Positions 44,970-54,999 of a stretch of DNA of 64,000 bases are shown here, piece by piece. Position 1 is the stretch's first letter. Each line of letters begins with the position of its first letter. A program made the translations under genes and the position numbers. The notes beneath the pieces were generated by a model. That model was not told where the DNA came from. It searched no databases and saw nothing but the letters and a program-made list of their open reading frames with translations. Origin of the DNA: Candidatus Gastranaerophilales bacterium (GTDB lineage: Bacteria > Cyanobacteriota > Vampirovibrionia > Gastranaerophilales > Gastranaerophilaceae); assembly GCA_944325885.1 (NCBI GenBank), contig CALVBT010000009.1, positions 1 to 64,000 of the forward strand, read 5' to 3'.

Positions 44970-45483
44970 TTTCAATTTGCCTGAAATTGCACTGTTAGGA
45001 CGTTCAAATGTGGGGAAATCCTCATTTATAAACGCTATAACAAACAATTCAAAGCTTGCCAAAACAAGTAATAAACCGGGTAAAACAAGGCTTATAAACC
45101 TTTTTAACTTTAATGAGAAATTTATAGTAGCTGACCTTCCGGGATACGGCTATGCACAGGTATCTAAAGAAATGCAAAACGAGTGGCAAAAAAATCTTGA
45201 AGAATACCTGCTCAACCGCTCCAGCCTCAAGCTTTTAATTCAATTCATTGATTCCAGACACGAAATACAAAAAAATGACCTGCAGATGCAGGAATGGCTC
45301 TTTCATCACGGGCTAAATTCAATAGTAATAGCGACAAAGATAGATTTGACACCAAAATCAAAAATTTTGTCTAAAATCAATGAACTAAAAAAGGTAACAC
45401 ATAGAGAAGTGTTACCCTTTTCTGCAGTAAATTCACGCTATAATGATGCAATAATAAAATATCTCGAAACAGCACTATTATAA
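44911..45483 (+). CDS. engB: ribosome-biogenesis GTP-binding protein EngB/YsxC
   Basis: 190 aa. GTPase needed for assembly of the large ribosomal subunit. Opening [36 protein letters not shown] contains the G1 loop GRSNVGKS; then [14 protein letters not shown] (switch I), [12 protein letters not shown] (G3 DxPGYGYA) and IATKIDL (G4 TKxD). Length and start match the family. It converges on the next gene with stops overlapping by 6 bases. Confidence 0.97.
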   Translation: [190 protein letters not shown]

Positions 45484-45819
45484 GTTCTTTTTTAAGTTTT
45501 CGGGAATGTACTGCTCCCACTTTTCATCCAGATTCTTAAAGAAATTATGTGCATCAATAACATCGTCATAGCATATCGCATCCGGTCCCTCTTGTATTTG
45601 AAGAGCGACATCAGACGGTGCTGCCGATGCAAGGTCTTTTTCATCGCATCCGCCTAACAGCGCAATGCCGAAAGATTTGCCGCAATGCTGGCAAATAACT
45701 TGAATTACAGTAAGATTCTTTTCCTTTCTTAAGACGAAAACAGAATCTTCCGTAAAGTCGGATTTGCACTCAGAACAGCACATATCCGAAAACAGCATAT
45801 TTACAATTTTCTTGTTCAT
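45478..45819 (-). CDS. hypothetical zinc-ribbon-like protein
   Basis: 113 aa. An MCCSECKSDF and a VICQHCGKSFG provide two CxxC pairs about 27 residues apart, a zinc-ribbon layout. The second half is acidic and contains SAAPSDVALQIQEGPDAICYDDVIDAHNFFKNL, which looks like a conserved helical motif. Family name not recalled. No membrane segment. Own start region; ATG 45819 has GAGGG upstream. Confidence 0.72.
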   Translation of the reverse strand: MNKKIVNMLFSDMCCSECKSDFTEDSVFVLRKEKNLTVIQVICQHCGKSFGIALLGGCDEKDLASAAPSDVALQIQEGPDAICYDDVIDAHNFFKNLDEKWEQYIPENLKKNL

Positions 45820-45909
45820 ACAACCCTCATTTTACTATAAATATTAAGTTTTATATATTTTTATTAAAATTCCACCAAAAAGATGTTTAGAAATTAAAAA
45901 AATGGGCAT

Positions 45910-45915
45910 TATAAT
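45910..45915 (+). promoter_or_regulatory. -10 element for the 31-residue protein gene
   Basis: Perfect TATAAT, 49 bases before the ATG at 45964; a weak -35 (TTTAGA, 45886-45891) lies 18 bases upstream. Confidence 0.45.
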
Positions 45916-45963
45916 CATGTAACAGTTAAATGTTGTAGTTAAATAGATAAAGTAGGTGGCATC

Positions 45964-46059
45964 ATGGAAATTCTAAGTTTAGTAGCATTTGGCGGTTTAA
46001 TGTACCTGTGTTTCATTACTATTCCTGAATTTATGGAAAAAAGAGCTGCACAGCACTAA
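45964..46059 (+). CDS. 31-residue single-helix membrane protein
   Basis: Reads MEILSLVAFGGLMYLCFIT followed by IPEFMEKRAAQH: one membrane helix (residues 4-20) and a short charged tail. GTAGGTGG lies upstream of the ATG, a TATAAT promoter element precedes it, and a terminator follows 33 bases after the stop, so it is an isolated complete transcription unit. Its size and shape are like small subunits or modulators of membrane complexes. No homologue recalled. Confidence 0.6.
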   Translation: MEILSLVAFGGLMYLCFITIPEFMEKRAAQH

Positions 46060-46091
46060 TAAATAGCCAATAAAAAGAAATTATCACGGAT

Positions 46092-46137
46092 ATACCCTTG
46101 AAATCAGTTGTTTACACTGTTTTTAAGGGTATTTCTT
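46092..46137 (+). terminator. terminator of the 31-residue protein gene
   Basis: ATACCCTT / AAGGGTAT outer stem (46092-46099 and 46125-46132) with a CAGT/ACTG inner stem, followed by TTTCTT. Confidence 0.7.
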
Positions 46138-46175
46138 ATTAAATATGACGAACAAAGCGTTTAAAAGTTCCTGGA

Positions 46176-46754
46176 TTATAAAATTCCTTTTGTTGAAGGA
46201 ATGGCATTGCCGCTGCCTTTTTTTGCAGCCTCTGCCGTTGCTCTTGCAAAAGCTTTAAACGCAGCTTCTACTATATGATGAGAATCAACGCCGTCCAGCT
46301 GTTTTATATGGACTGCACACCTTGCATTTTGGGCAAAACTGTTGAAAAAGTGAGGCAGAAGAATAGCAGAAAAATCAGAAATTTTTTCTTCCTTTATATC
46401 CAGAGCCAAACGAGAGCATGCTCTGCCTGAAAAATCCACAGCAGAAAGCACCAGTGCCTCGTCCATGGGCAGAACAAAGTATCCGTATCTATTTATACCC
46501 GCCTTATCATTTAAAGCCTCATTAAAGGCACTGCCCAGTGCAAGAGCAACATCCTCAACCAGATGATGTTCATCCCCGTCAAGAGATTTTGCCTTAATTG
46601 TTAAATCAAAGCCGCTATGGTGACAAAACTGTTCTAACATATGTTTGAAGAACAAACACTCGCACTCAACGTGATAGGCACCGTTTCCGTCAAGATTAAG
46701 CTCTATAGATATTTCTGTTTCCTTGGTATTTCGTTTTACGCAACTATATCTCAT
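46176..46754 (-). CDS. hisB: imidazoleglycerol-phosphate dehydratase
   Basis: 192 aa, monofunctional. Dehydrates imidazole glycerol phosphate in histidine synthesis. Metal-binding motifs FFKHMLEQFCHHSGFDL, GDEHHLVEDVALALG, MDEALVLSAVDFSGRA and DGVDSHHIVEAAFKAFARA are intact, except that the usual FFDHM reads FFKHM and the N-terminus is short and divergent. The frame extends to TTG 46775, but ATG 46754, with GGAG upstream and overlapping the end of the hisC fusion, gives the normal N-terminus. Coupled to that gene. Confidence 0.93.
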   Translation of the reverse strand: MRYSCVKRNTKETEISIELNLDGNGAYHVECECLFFKHMLEQFCHHSGFDLTIKAKSLDGDEHHLVEDVALALGSAFNEALNDKAGINRYGYFVLPMDEALVLSAVDFSGRACSRLALDIKEEKISDFSAILLPHFFNSFAQNARCAVHIKQLDGVDSHHIVEAAFKAFARATAEAAKKGSGNAIPSTKGIL

Positions 46755-48471
46755 CAGACAGTTTCTCCAATACAATCTTTAAATTGTTTATGTTATCAAT
46801 AACATCATTATCGCCATTTTCAAGCAACAATTTTTTGTAATCCTCAGTTTTGTCAGAAGGCGGCAGAACGCCGACACCGTAGGCCCCAAAACCAGCAGCG
46901 CACTTTGCATCATCAACCGTATCGCCAAAGTAAATCAACCTGCTTGTAAAAAATGCGTCCTTTATTATGTTCAAGCCCTGCGGATGCGGTTTTTGCTGGC
47001 TTTTTGACAGATCATTCATTGTCACCATTACAGAAAAATACCTGTCCAAATCAAATTTCTTTAAAGTGTAGAGGGCTTCTTCTCTTGGCCTACCGGTAAA
47101 AAGTGCTATGTTGTATTTTTCAGCGAGATAAGCAAGCAATTTGGGGTCAATAAGCAAGGTTTCGTTGTTTATTGACCCGTTGCCGTCATTCCAGTAATGC
47201 TGTTGAAAAACAGTAACAATATCCTCATAAGCAAAATTAAACCCGTATTTTTCAATTAGGTGAGCTGTCAAGTCCCAATCATTGTTCAAACCGCCTTGAT
47301 TTTTTGCGGCTTTGATTTCCTCATCTGACAGCTCTTTGCCAGTAAAATACTGATAAGTGTATTTTACTGCGGCATAATAAGAATCAGAAACATCGACAAG
47401 CACTCCGTCCATATCAAAGACCAGTGTGTCACGTGAACTTATTACATCAATGATTTTTTTTGCTGCAGCAGCTGTAGGGAGCGTGATACGCAAACAACCT
47501 TTAAGTTCTTCCGAGTCTTTAAACTTTTTGACTATAATTTTGTTAAATTTTAATTTTTCATACAAAACCTCACACCTATTGCCAAAATCTGCAAGCAAGA
47601 AGTTTGCATAAGAATCGTAACATTTAACACCAAGTTTTGATAACTCATCAGTCAAATATTCTTTTGAGTTTTTTATTTCATCTTTAACAAATTTTATGTA
47701 ATTTTTATCACCAAGAGCAGCCTCAACAGCAGCTACAGCAACAGAATTTACGTTATAAGGGCTTAATAATTTTTTTATGTTCTCAATATTTTGAGGTGCA
47801 GATATTACACAGCCGAACCTCAAACCAGCAAGGGCAAAATCTTTTGAAAAAGACCTTACAACAACTACATTGTCGTAACTCTTCACCAGTTTGATATTAG
47901 ATACATCAGAAAAGCTTGAATATGTTTCGTCAATAACAAAACATTTATCCGGATAAGCTTCTATCAGCTCCAAAATCGATTCTGTGCATACAATATCACC
48001 TGTAGGATTGTTAGGTGTTGTAATCAAAACTATTTTTACTCTGTCAGAAATCGCTGCGTTTATTTCATTCAGCGGGTATTCCCACTTTATTGTATAAGGA
48101 ATTTCTATATACTCAGCACCAATTAGCGAAGCATACAACTTTGGCATTGAAAAAGACGGAAATGCTGTCAAAACTGCATCTTCTTTTGTCAAATAAGTAT
48201 TCAAAACAGAGCAGAGAGCTTCATCTGCACCGTTTGTGATAGCAATATGATTTTTAGGTATATCAAAATATTGCGCCAATTTATCATAGACAGAGCCATA
48301 ATATGGATAATGAGATACACTTGAAGAAGGGATGTTTCTTATTGCATCCATCACAAGTGCAGACGGCCCAATATAATTTTCATTGGAATCAAGCTTCATA
48401 TCCCAATTTTCAGGATACGCAGGCGTTTCATATACTTTTATGTTATTTAATTCTTTTCTTGGTTCAATCAT
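46744..48471 (-). CDS. fused histidinol-phosphate aminotransferase and HAD phosphatase
   Basis: 575 aa. Residues 1-345 are a HisC-type class I/II aminotransferase (LDSNENYIGPS, TNGADEAL, TTPNNPTGD, DETYSSFSD, Schiff-base lysine at 210 in VRSFSKDFALAGLRFG, RITLP). Residues 348-575 are a HAD subfamily IA hydrolase with nucleophile and acid Asp353/Asp355 (VFDMDGVLVD), ALFTGRPREEAL and YFGDTVDDAKCA. HisC makes histidinol phosphate and a HAD phosphatase can remove its phosphate, so the fusion may perform two successive steps; this is inference. hisB follows with overlap. Confidence 0.92.
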   Translation of the reverse strand: MIEPRKELNNIKVYETPAYPENWDMKLDSNENYIGPSALVMDAIRNIPSSSVSHYPYYGSVYDKLAQYFDIPKNHIAITNGADEALCSVLNTYLTKEDAVLTAFPSFSMPKLYASLIGAEYIEIPYTIKWEYPLNEINAAISDRVKIVLITTPNNPTGDIVCTESILELIEAYPDKCFVIDETYSSFSDVSNIKLVKSYDNVVVVRSFSKDFALAGLRFGCVISAPQNIENIKKLLSPYNVNSVAVAAVEAALGDKNYIKFVKDEIKNSKEYLTDELSKLGVKCYDSYANFLLADFGNRCEVLYEKLKFNKIIVKKFKDSEELKGCLRITLPTAAAAKKIIDVISSRDTLVFDMDGVLVDVSDSYYAAVKYTYQYFTGKELSDEEIKAAKNQGGLNNDWDLTAHLIEKYGFNFAYEDIVTVFQQHYWNDGNGSINNETLLIDPKLLAYLAEKYNIALFTGRPREEALYTLKKFDLDRYFSVMVTMNDLSKSQQKPHPQGLNIIKDAFFTSRLIYFGDTVDDAKCAAGFGAYGVGVLPPSDKTEDYKKLLLENGDNDVIDNINNLKIVLEKLSDEI

Positions 48472-48483
48472 TATTTAACGGCA

Positions 48484-48891
48484 CTATTTTAGCAGTTTGT
48501 TATCCTGATTTTCTTCTTTAGTACATTCTTCTTCATTGTGTTTTTTTATTGCAGAAGACAATTTTGCATTGCTTTCGTTGATTTGTTTCATTATCTCGTA
48601 TAATCTTTCATCTCTTTCAGGATATCGAGGAACAACAGAGCCGAAAGATATTGCAAAATTACCTTTATTTAAGGCATACATAGAAAGAGCTACAATAGCC
48701 CAAAGCATAGTACCATGCAAAAGAGTCATAACAGGCATATTGTAGAAAAATCCGGCAACAAAATTCCACAGCTGCATGCATACCCAGCCCGGGAAAATCA
48801 AAAAGCCCGCTATCAGGCAGCCTATAATAAAGACAGCCAGTGCAAGGCCTTTAAAACCGTTAATTTTAATTATACTAAATTTTTTATTCAT
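48484..48891 (-). CDS. hypothetical two-helix membrane protein
   Basis: 135 aa. Hydrophobic segments at about 12-38 (GLALAVFIIGCLIAGFLIFPGW) and 54-76 (MTLLHGTMLWAIVALSMYAL), then a charged soluble tail with KQINESNAKLSSAIKKH of coiled-coil character. Family not recognised. It lies between ligA and the hisC fusion on the same strand, 5 bases after the ligA stop, and may be co-transcribed with ligA. Confidence 0.72.
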   Translation of the reverse strand: MNKKFSIIKINGFKGLALAVFIIGCLIAGFLIFPGWVCMQLWNFVAGFFYNMPVMTLLHGTMLWAIVALSMYALNKGNFAISFGSVVPRYPERDERLYEIMKQINESNAKLSSAIKKHNEEECTKEENQDNKLLK

Positions 48892-48896
48892 ATTAA

Positions 48897-50912
<2,016 letters not shown>

Positions 50913-50922
50913 TTATTTCCTG

Positions 50923-50928
50923 TATAAT
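50923..50928 (+). promoter_or_regulatory. -10 element for the decarboxylase gene
   Basis: TATAAT, 39 bases before the ATG at 50967. It lies in the 57-base gap and reads opposite to the ligA ribosome site, so the divergent control regions overlap. Confidence 0.45.
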
Positions 50929-50966
50929 CTAACAGTAGTATTTTACAACAAAAAGCAGCATAAAAG

Positions 50967-52319
50967 ATGAGTCTTATCAAAAAAATTAAAGATTATTATA
51001 AAAAGAATAAAACTTACTTATTCACGACGCCGTCACACTCTCAGGGCAATTTTATAATCCCTGTTTTAAAAGAAATTATAGGTAAAAATTATTTTAAAAA
51101 TGATTTTTCCGAAATTGAAGGGTTTGACAACCTGAGAGAACCTGAAGGCGTAATAAAAAAGCTTTTGAATGACATTTCAAAAATCTATGATACAAAAGCC
51201 ACTTTTATGCTTACAAACGGCTCTACATCTGGTATTGTAGCAGCAATGCTGGCAGTTTTAAAAACAGATGATAAAGTAATTATTGCAAGGAACTGCCATA
51301 TTTCTGTTTATAATGGCCTTGTTTTATCAGGAGCAAGACCGGTCTGGTTTTTGCCTGAATTTGATAACAATTGGGGTATCTACAAAGGAATAACCGGTGC
51401 TGATATAAAAAAACAAATAGCGCAAAATCCCGATGCAAAAGCACTGATAATAACCAGCCCGACCTATGAAGGCACATTTAGCGAAATAGAAGATATTGCA
51501 AAGTTGTGCAAAAAGAAAAACATTACACTGATAGTTGATGAGGCACACGGTGCATTGCTCAACTTCGCCCATTTCAAAGTTAGACCGGCTATTCAGTGCG
51601 GTGCTGATATCAGCATACAGTCACTGCATAAAACAGCAGGTGCGCCGAATCCTTGTGCTGTTTTGCATATTTCAAAAAGCTCAAAAATATCTGCTGAATC
51701 AATTCAACAGGCTCTCAACCTGATAAACACGACATCACCTTCTTACCCTATGATGTGTGCAATAGAAGGCACCGTAAAATATTTAAATTCACAAAAAGGT
51801 AAAAAACATATAACAAAACTTTTTAAAATTATTGATGATTTCAAAAAGACGCTTCCTGATTCTGTTGAAATATACTCTAACAATAACGACATCACAAAAA
51901 TACTCCTTAAAATAAAAGGAGTAAATTCGCTTGCTGTTGCAGAGCTTTTAAATAATAAATTCAATATAGAAGAAGAGTTTTCAACGGATGAGGCCTTATT
52001 GTTTATAACAGGCATTGGCACTGACTCGAAAAAACTCAAAGCACTACAAAAAGCTCTTAAAAAAATCTCAAAAATGCGGATTGACAAACGTGAAGACCAG
52101 TCCACACTTTCATATAGCTTGCCTCAAATGATATACACACCTGCTGAGGCATACAAAAAAAACAAAATAACTATTGATGCAAACAATGCAGAAGGAAAAA
52201 TTTCAGCAGAAGCTATTGTGAAATATCCTCCCGGCATACCGGTGCTGCTTCCCGGCGAAGTTATCGATTTAAATTCAATGTTTTCAATAGAAAAAAGCCA
52301 AATAACTATTTGTGAATAA
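50967..52319 (+). CDS. Orn/Lys/Arg decarboxylase family protein
   Basis: 450 aa, the shorter form without the N-terminal wing domain. PLP-dependent fold type I: TTPSHSQGN, LTNGSTSGIVAA, TSPTYEGTFSEI, DEAHGALL (PLP aspartate 191) and the Schiff-base lysine 212 in SLHKTAGA. C-terminal domain with YPPGIPVLLPGE. Decarboxylates a basic amino acid, probably arginine as for SpeA/YaaO relatives, to feed polyamine synthesis; the substrate is not determined. Ribosome site weak. Divergent from ligA with 57 bases between; converges on the next gene. Confidence 0.92.
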   Translation: MSLIKKIKDYYKKNKTYLFTTPSHSQGNFIIPVLKEIIGKNYFKNDFSEIEGFDNLREPEGVIKKLLNDISKIYDTKATFMLTNGSTSGIVAAMLAVLKTDDKVIIARNCHISVYNGLVLSGARPVWFLPEFDNNWGIYKGITGADIKKQIAQNPDAKALIITSPTYEGTFSEIEDIAKLCKKKNITLIVDEAHGALLNFAHFKVRPAIQCGADISIQSLHKTAGAPNPCAVLHISKSSKISAESIQQALNLINTTSPSYPMMCAIEGTVKYLNSQKGKKHITKLFKIIDDFKKTLPDSVEIYSNNNDITKILLKIKGVNSLAVAELLNNKFNIEEEFSTDEALLFITGIGTDSKKLKALQKALKKISKMRIDKREDQSTLSYSLPQMIYTPAEAYKKNKITIDANNAEGKISAEAIVKYPPGIPVLLPGEVIDLNSMFSIEKSQITICE

Positions 52320-52321
52320 CA

Positions 52322-53251
52322 CTATGATTTTTTCTTAATCGAATAAATCATAACATTTTTTACAAGATCAGGATCTTCACTCAAGTTGTACTCACCCTGA
52401 ACAGAAAAATAGAAACTGTCCGGGAAAATATTTTCGAAATACACCTTAAATCTTGGTGTAACAACTATTTTGTTCGTGATTTTCATATCAATCATTCTGT
52501 CCACATAAGAAGCGGTAGCACTTGCTTCTGAAAGATCATTAAAAAGCTGTGCTGCGCAATAGAACCCTATATCTACTTTAGGTTTGATTTCCTTGCTTAT
52601 CAGTCGAGAAGATTGATTTACCAACTCAACAAAAAAGTCGTGTGCTTGTTCAAAATTTGTTATCAGATAAGTAGCTGTATCGTTTTGCATACCCTTTTTT
52701 TGAATTGCTGGGGAATTTACAGAAGCGAGGATTTCATTTTCTATTTTTTTAGCCAGAGCATTTTCATCAACCGGTGTATCTGTCATTGCTGTAAGGTAAG
52801 ACTTCTGGTACTTTACAACTATTTTTATTTTAACCAGCATATAAGCAGTACGTTTTAAATCCTTAATAAAATCGTTGTGGAGTTCTTTGTTTATATTACT
52901 AGCCAGATGTTCTTTATAATTTTCTACACAAGCCTGATATTTTCTGTGATTGCTTTCCAAAAAGCTGTACAAACAGTTGATTAAATATGTCGCAATGATA
53001 AACACTCCTGATGCCAGTACCGGCAAAATAGGAATAATTTCTTTATACAAAGGCGTATTTTTAAAACCGAAAGCGCACATATCAATTACACCCCAGCTAA
53101 AAACGCTAAGCCATTCCGGCAGAGGCACTTTTGCACTAAAGAGCAGCCAGTATATAAACATATACGATGCCAGTAAAATAAGTATAAATGTGATTATTAT
53201 CAACAGGTATTTAATTTTATCAAAAAATTTGTCTATCAAGCGAAAAAACAT
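52322..53251 (-). CDS. hypothetical membrane protein in pan operon
   Basis: 309 aa. Two N-terminal membrane helices (about 15-40 and 72-95) with a cytoplasmic or periplasmic C-terminal half of about 200 residues, helical then strand-like (KIVVTPRFKVYFENIFPDSFYFSVQGEY). Family not recognised. Its ATG immediately follows the panC stop (TAAATG), so it is translated from the pan message; a role in pantothenate synthesis is not implied. Confidence 0.75.
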   Translation of the reverse strand: MFFRLIDKFFDKIKYLLIIITFILILLASYMFIYWLLFSAKVPLPEWLSVFSWGVIDMCAFGFKNTPLYKEIIPILPVLASGVFIIATYLINCLYSFLESNHRKYQACVENYKEHLASNINKELHNDFIKDLKRTAYMLVKIKIVVKYQKSYLTAMTDTPVDENALAKKIENEILASVNSPAIQKKGMQNDTATYLITNFEQAHDFFVELVNQSSRLISKEIKPKVDIGFYCAAQLFNDLSEASATASYVDRMIDMKITNKIVVTPRFKVYFENIFPDSFYFSVQGEYNLSEDPDLVKNVMIYSIKKKS

Positions 53252-54112
53252 TTACACCTCTACAACAATATTGTCAATAAGTCTAACACCTCCAACCCTT
53301 GCAGCAAGCGCGCATATAGTTGTTTTTGTTATTGATTCAACTGGTTTGAAAGTATCGTTATCAACAAACTCCAGATACTCAAGTTCAACATTTTTATCAA
53401 GATTTGTCAACCCTACATCGAATAATTTTTTTGTTTCTTTTATTCCTGCTTTATATGCATCTCGAATAGCAAACAAAGCTTTGCTTAGGGAAAGGGCAAT
53501 CTCCTTTTGCTCGGGTGAGAGGTATTTGTTTCTTGAACTCAATGCCAGACCACTTTCTTCTCTGACAAGTGGACAAGGCACAATTTCAATAGGAAAATTC
53601 AAATCTCTAACCATTTTTTTAATTAAGAACAATTGTTGTATGTCCTTCATTCCAAAACAAGCAAAATCAGGCTGAACAATATTAAAAAGCTTTGAAACAA
53701 CGGTTTCTACGCCATCAAAATGACCGACTCTGGACTTCCCGCACATTATATCCGTTAATTCATAAGGAGGAACAACCATAGTCAAATCAGAGAATTTGTT
53801 CAAATTCGGATACATTTCATTTACGCTTGGCGCAAAAATTATATCCACGCCTGCGCTTTCAGCCACAACTTTGTCAGCATCAAGGGTTCTCGGATATTTA
53901 TCGTAATCCTCTCCCGGACAAAACTGAATAGGGTTTACAAATACTGATATGACGGTTATATCGGCAATAGAATGAGCTTTTTGCATCAAGGATTTGTGTC
54001 CGTCATGAAGGCAGCCCATTGTCGGCACGAGCGCAACAGTTTTTCCTTCTTTTTTATAATTTTTTATTACCTCTCTGAGTTTTGCAATCTCATTAATTAC
54101 AACCAAACTCAT
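53252..54112 (-). CDS. panC: pantothenate synthetase
   Basis: 286 aa. Joins pantoate and beta-alanine using ATP. Motifs: LVPTMGCLHDGHKSLMQKA (HxGH; the second residue is Asp instead of the common Glu), VSVFVNPIQFCPGEDYDKYPRTL, KSRVGHFDGVETVVSKLFNIVQPD, FGMKDIQQL and SSRNKYLSPEQ. GAGGAG is upstream of the ATG inside panB, which it overlaps by 20 bases. Aspartate decarboxylase panD is not in the window. Confidence 0.97.
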   Translation of the reverse strand: MSLVVINEIAKLREVIKNYKKEGKTVALVPTMGCLHDGHKSLMQKAHSIADITVISVFVNPIQFCPGEDYDKYPRTLDADKVVAESAGVDIIFAPSVNEMYPNLNKFSDLTMVVPPYELTDIMCGKSRVGHFDGVETVVSKLFNIVQPDFACFGMKDIQQLFLIKKMVRDLNFPIEIVPCPLVREESGLALSSRNKYLSPEQKEIALSLSKALFAIRDAYKAGIKETKKLFDVGLTNLDKNVELEYLEFVDNDTFKPVESITKTTICALAARVGGVRLIDNIVVEV

Positions 54113-54971
54113 TTTTAATCATCTCCTCTAAAGCTTTATTTTCTTCTTCACTCAAATGAAAAACCTCGTTTTCATTTGGAAAAACACCTGTAGTAACATC
54201 AGAAACATATTTTTCACCTGCTGAAAGTATTTCTGATTTCAAATCTGCATATCTTCGAGCAAATTTTGGCTTAAACTCCGAGTATTTGCCAAGGATATCA
54301 TCAGCAACAAGCACCTGACCGTCAGTGTATCTGCCGGCTCCGATACCTATTGTCGGTATATATAATTTTTCAGTAATCAGTTTTGCGCATTCTTCAGGAA
54401 CCATTTCAAGTACAACAGCAAAAGCTCCGGCCTTTTGAAGTTCCAAAGCTTGATTTAATATAAATTTTGTATTTTCAGCAGTCTTTCCCTGAACCTTATA
54501 CCCGCCCAGAACATTTAAGTATTGAGGCGTAAACCCGAGGTGGCCCACTACCGGTATCCCTGACTCTACACATCTTTTTACAACAGAAAGGATATGAGAT
54601 GTTGCGCCCTCAAGTTTTACTGCAAAAGCACCTGAACGGATAAGCTCGCCGGCATTTTTTACAGCTTCTTCAATGCTTGCGTGATAGCTCATAAACGGCA
54701 TATCAGCAACAACCATACATCTTTTTGCACCCCTAGATACAGCAGCTGTAAAAATTTGCATATCCTGCATTGTTACGTGTTGTGTGGAGTCATACCCAAG
54801 AACTACCATTCCCAGTGAATCACCAACCAGAATAGAGTCAACACCTGCCTCGTCAAAATACTTTGCTGTTGAACAATCATAAGCTGTCAGCATAGTAATT
54901 TTTTCATTATTCTGTTTTTTCTTCAAAAAAGTTGAAGCAGTGACGTTTTTTGGTTTTGATTCGACTGACAT
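54093..54971 (-). CDS. panB: ketopantoate hydroxymethyltransferase
   Basis: 292 aa. Makes ketopantoate from 2-oxoisovalerate, the keto acid of valine, so it draws on the same pathway as ilvC. Motifs: MLTAYDCSTAKYFDEAGVDSILVGDSLGMVVLGYDST, VVADMPFMSYH, VKLEGA, GHLGFTPQ and IGIGAGRYTDGQVLVADDILG. GTG 54980 is in frame, but AAGGTG sits inside that extension 6 bases before ATG 54971, which is the preferred start. Overlaps panC. Confidence 0.97.
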   Translation of the reverse strand: MSVESKPKNVTASTFLKKKQNNEKITMLTAYDCSTAKYFDEAGVDSILVGDSLGMVVLGYDSTQHVTMQDMQIFTAAVSRGAKRCMVVADMPFMSYHASIEEAVKNAGELIRSGAFAVKLEGATSHILSVVKRCVESGIPVVGHLGFTPQYLNVLGGYKVQGKTAENTKFILNQALELQKAGAFAVVLEMVPEECAKLITEKLYIPTIGIGAGRYTDGQVLVADDILGKYSEFKPKFARRYADLKSEILSAGEKYVSDVTTGVFPNENEVFHLSEEENKALEEMIKNEFGCN

Positions 54972-54999
54972 AAAATTCACCTTATATTAACTATTTATC

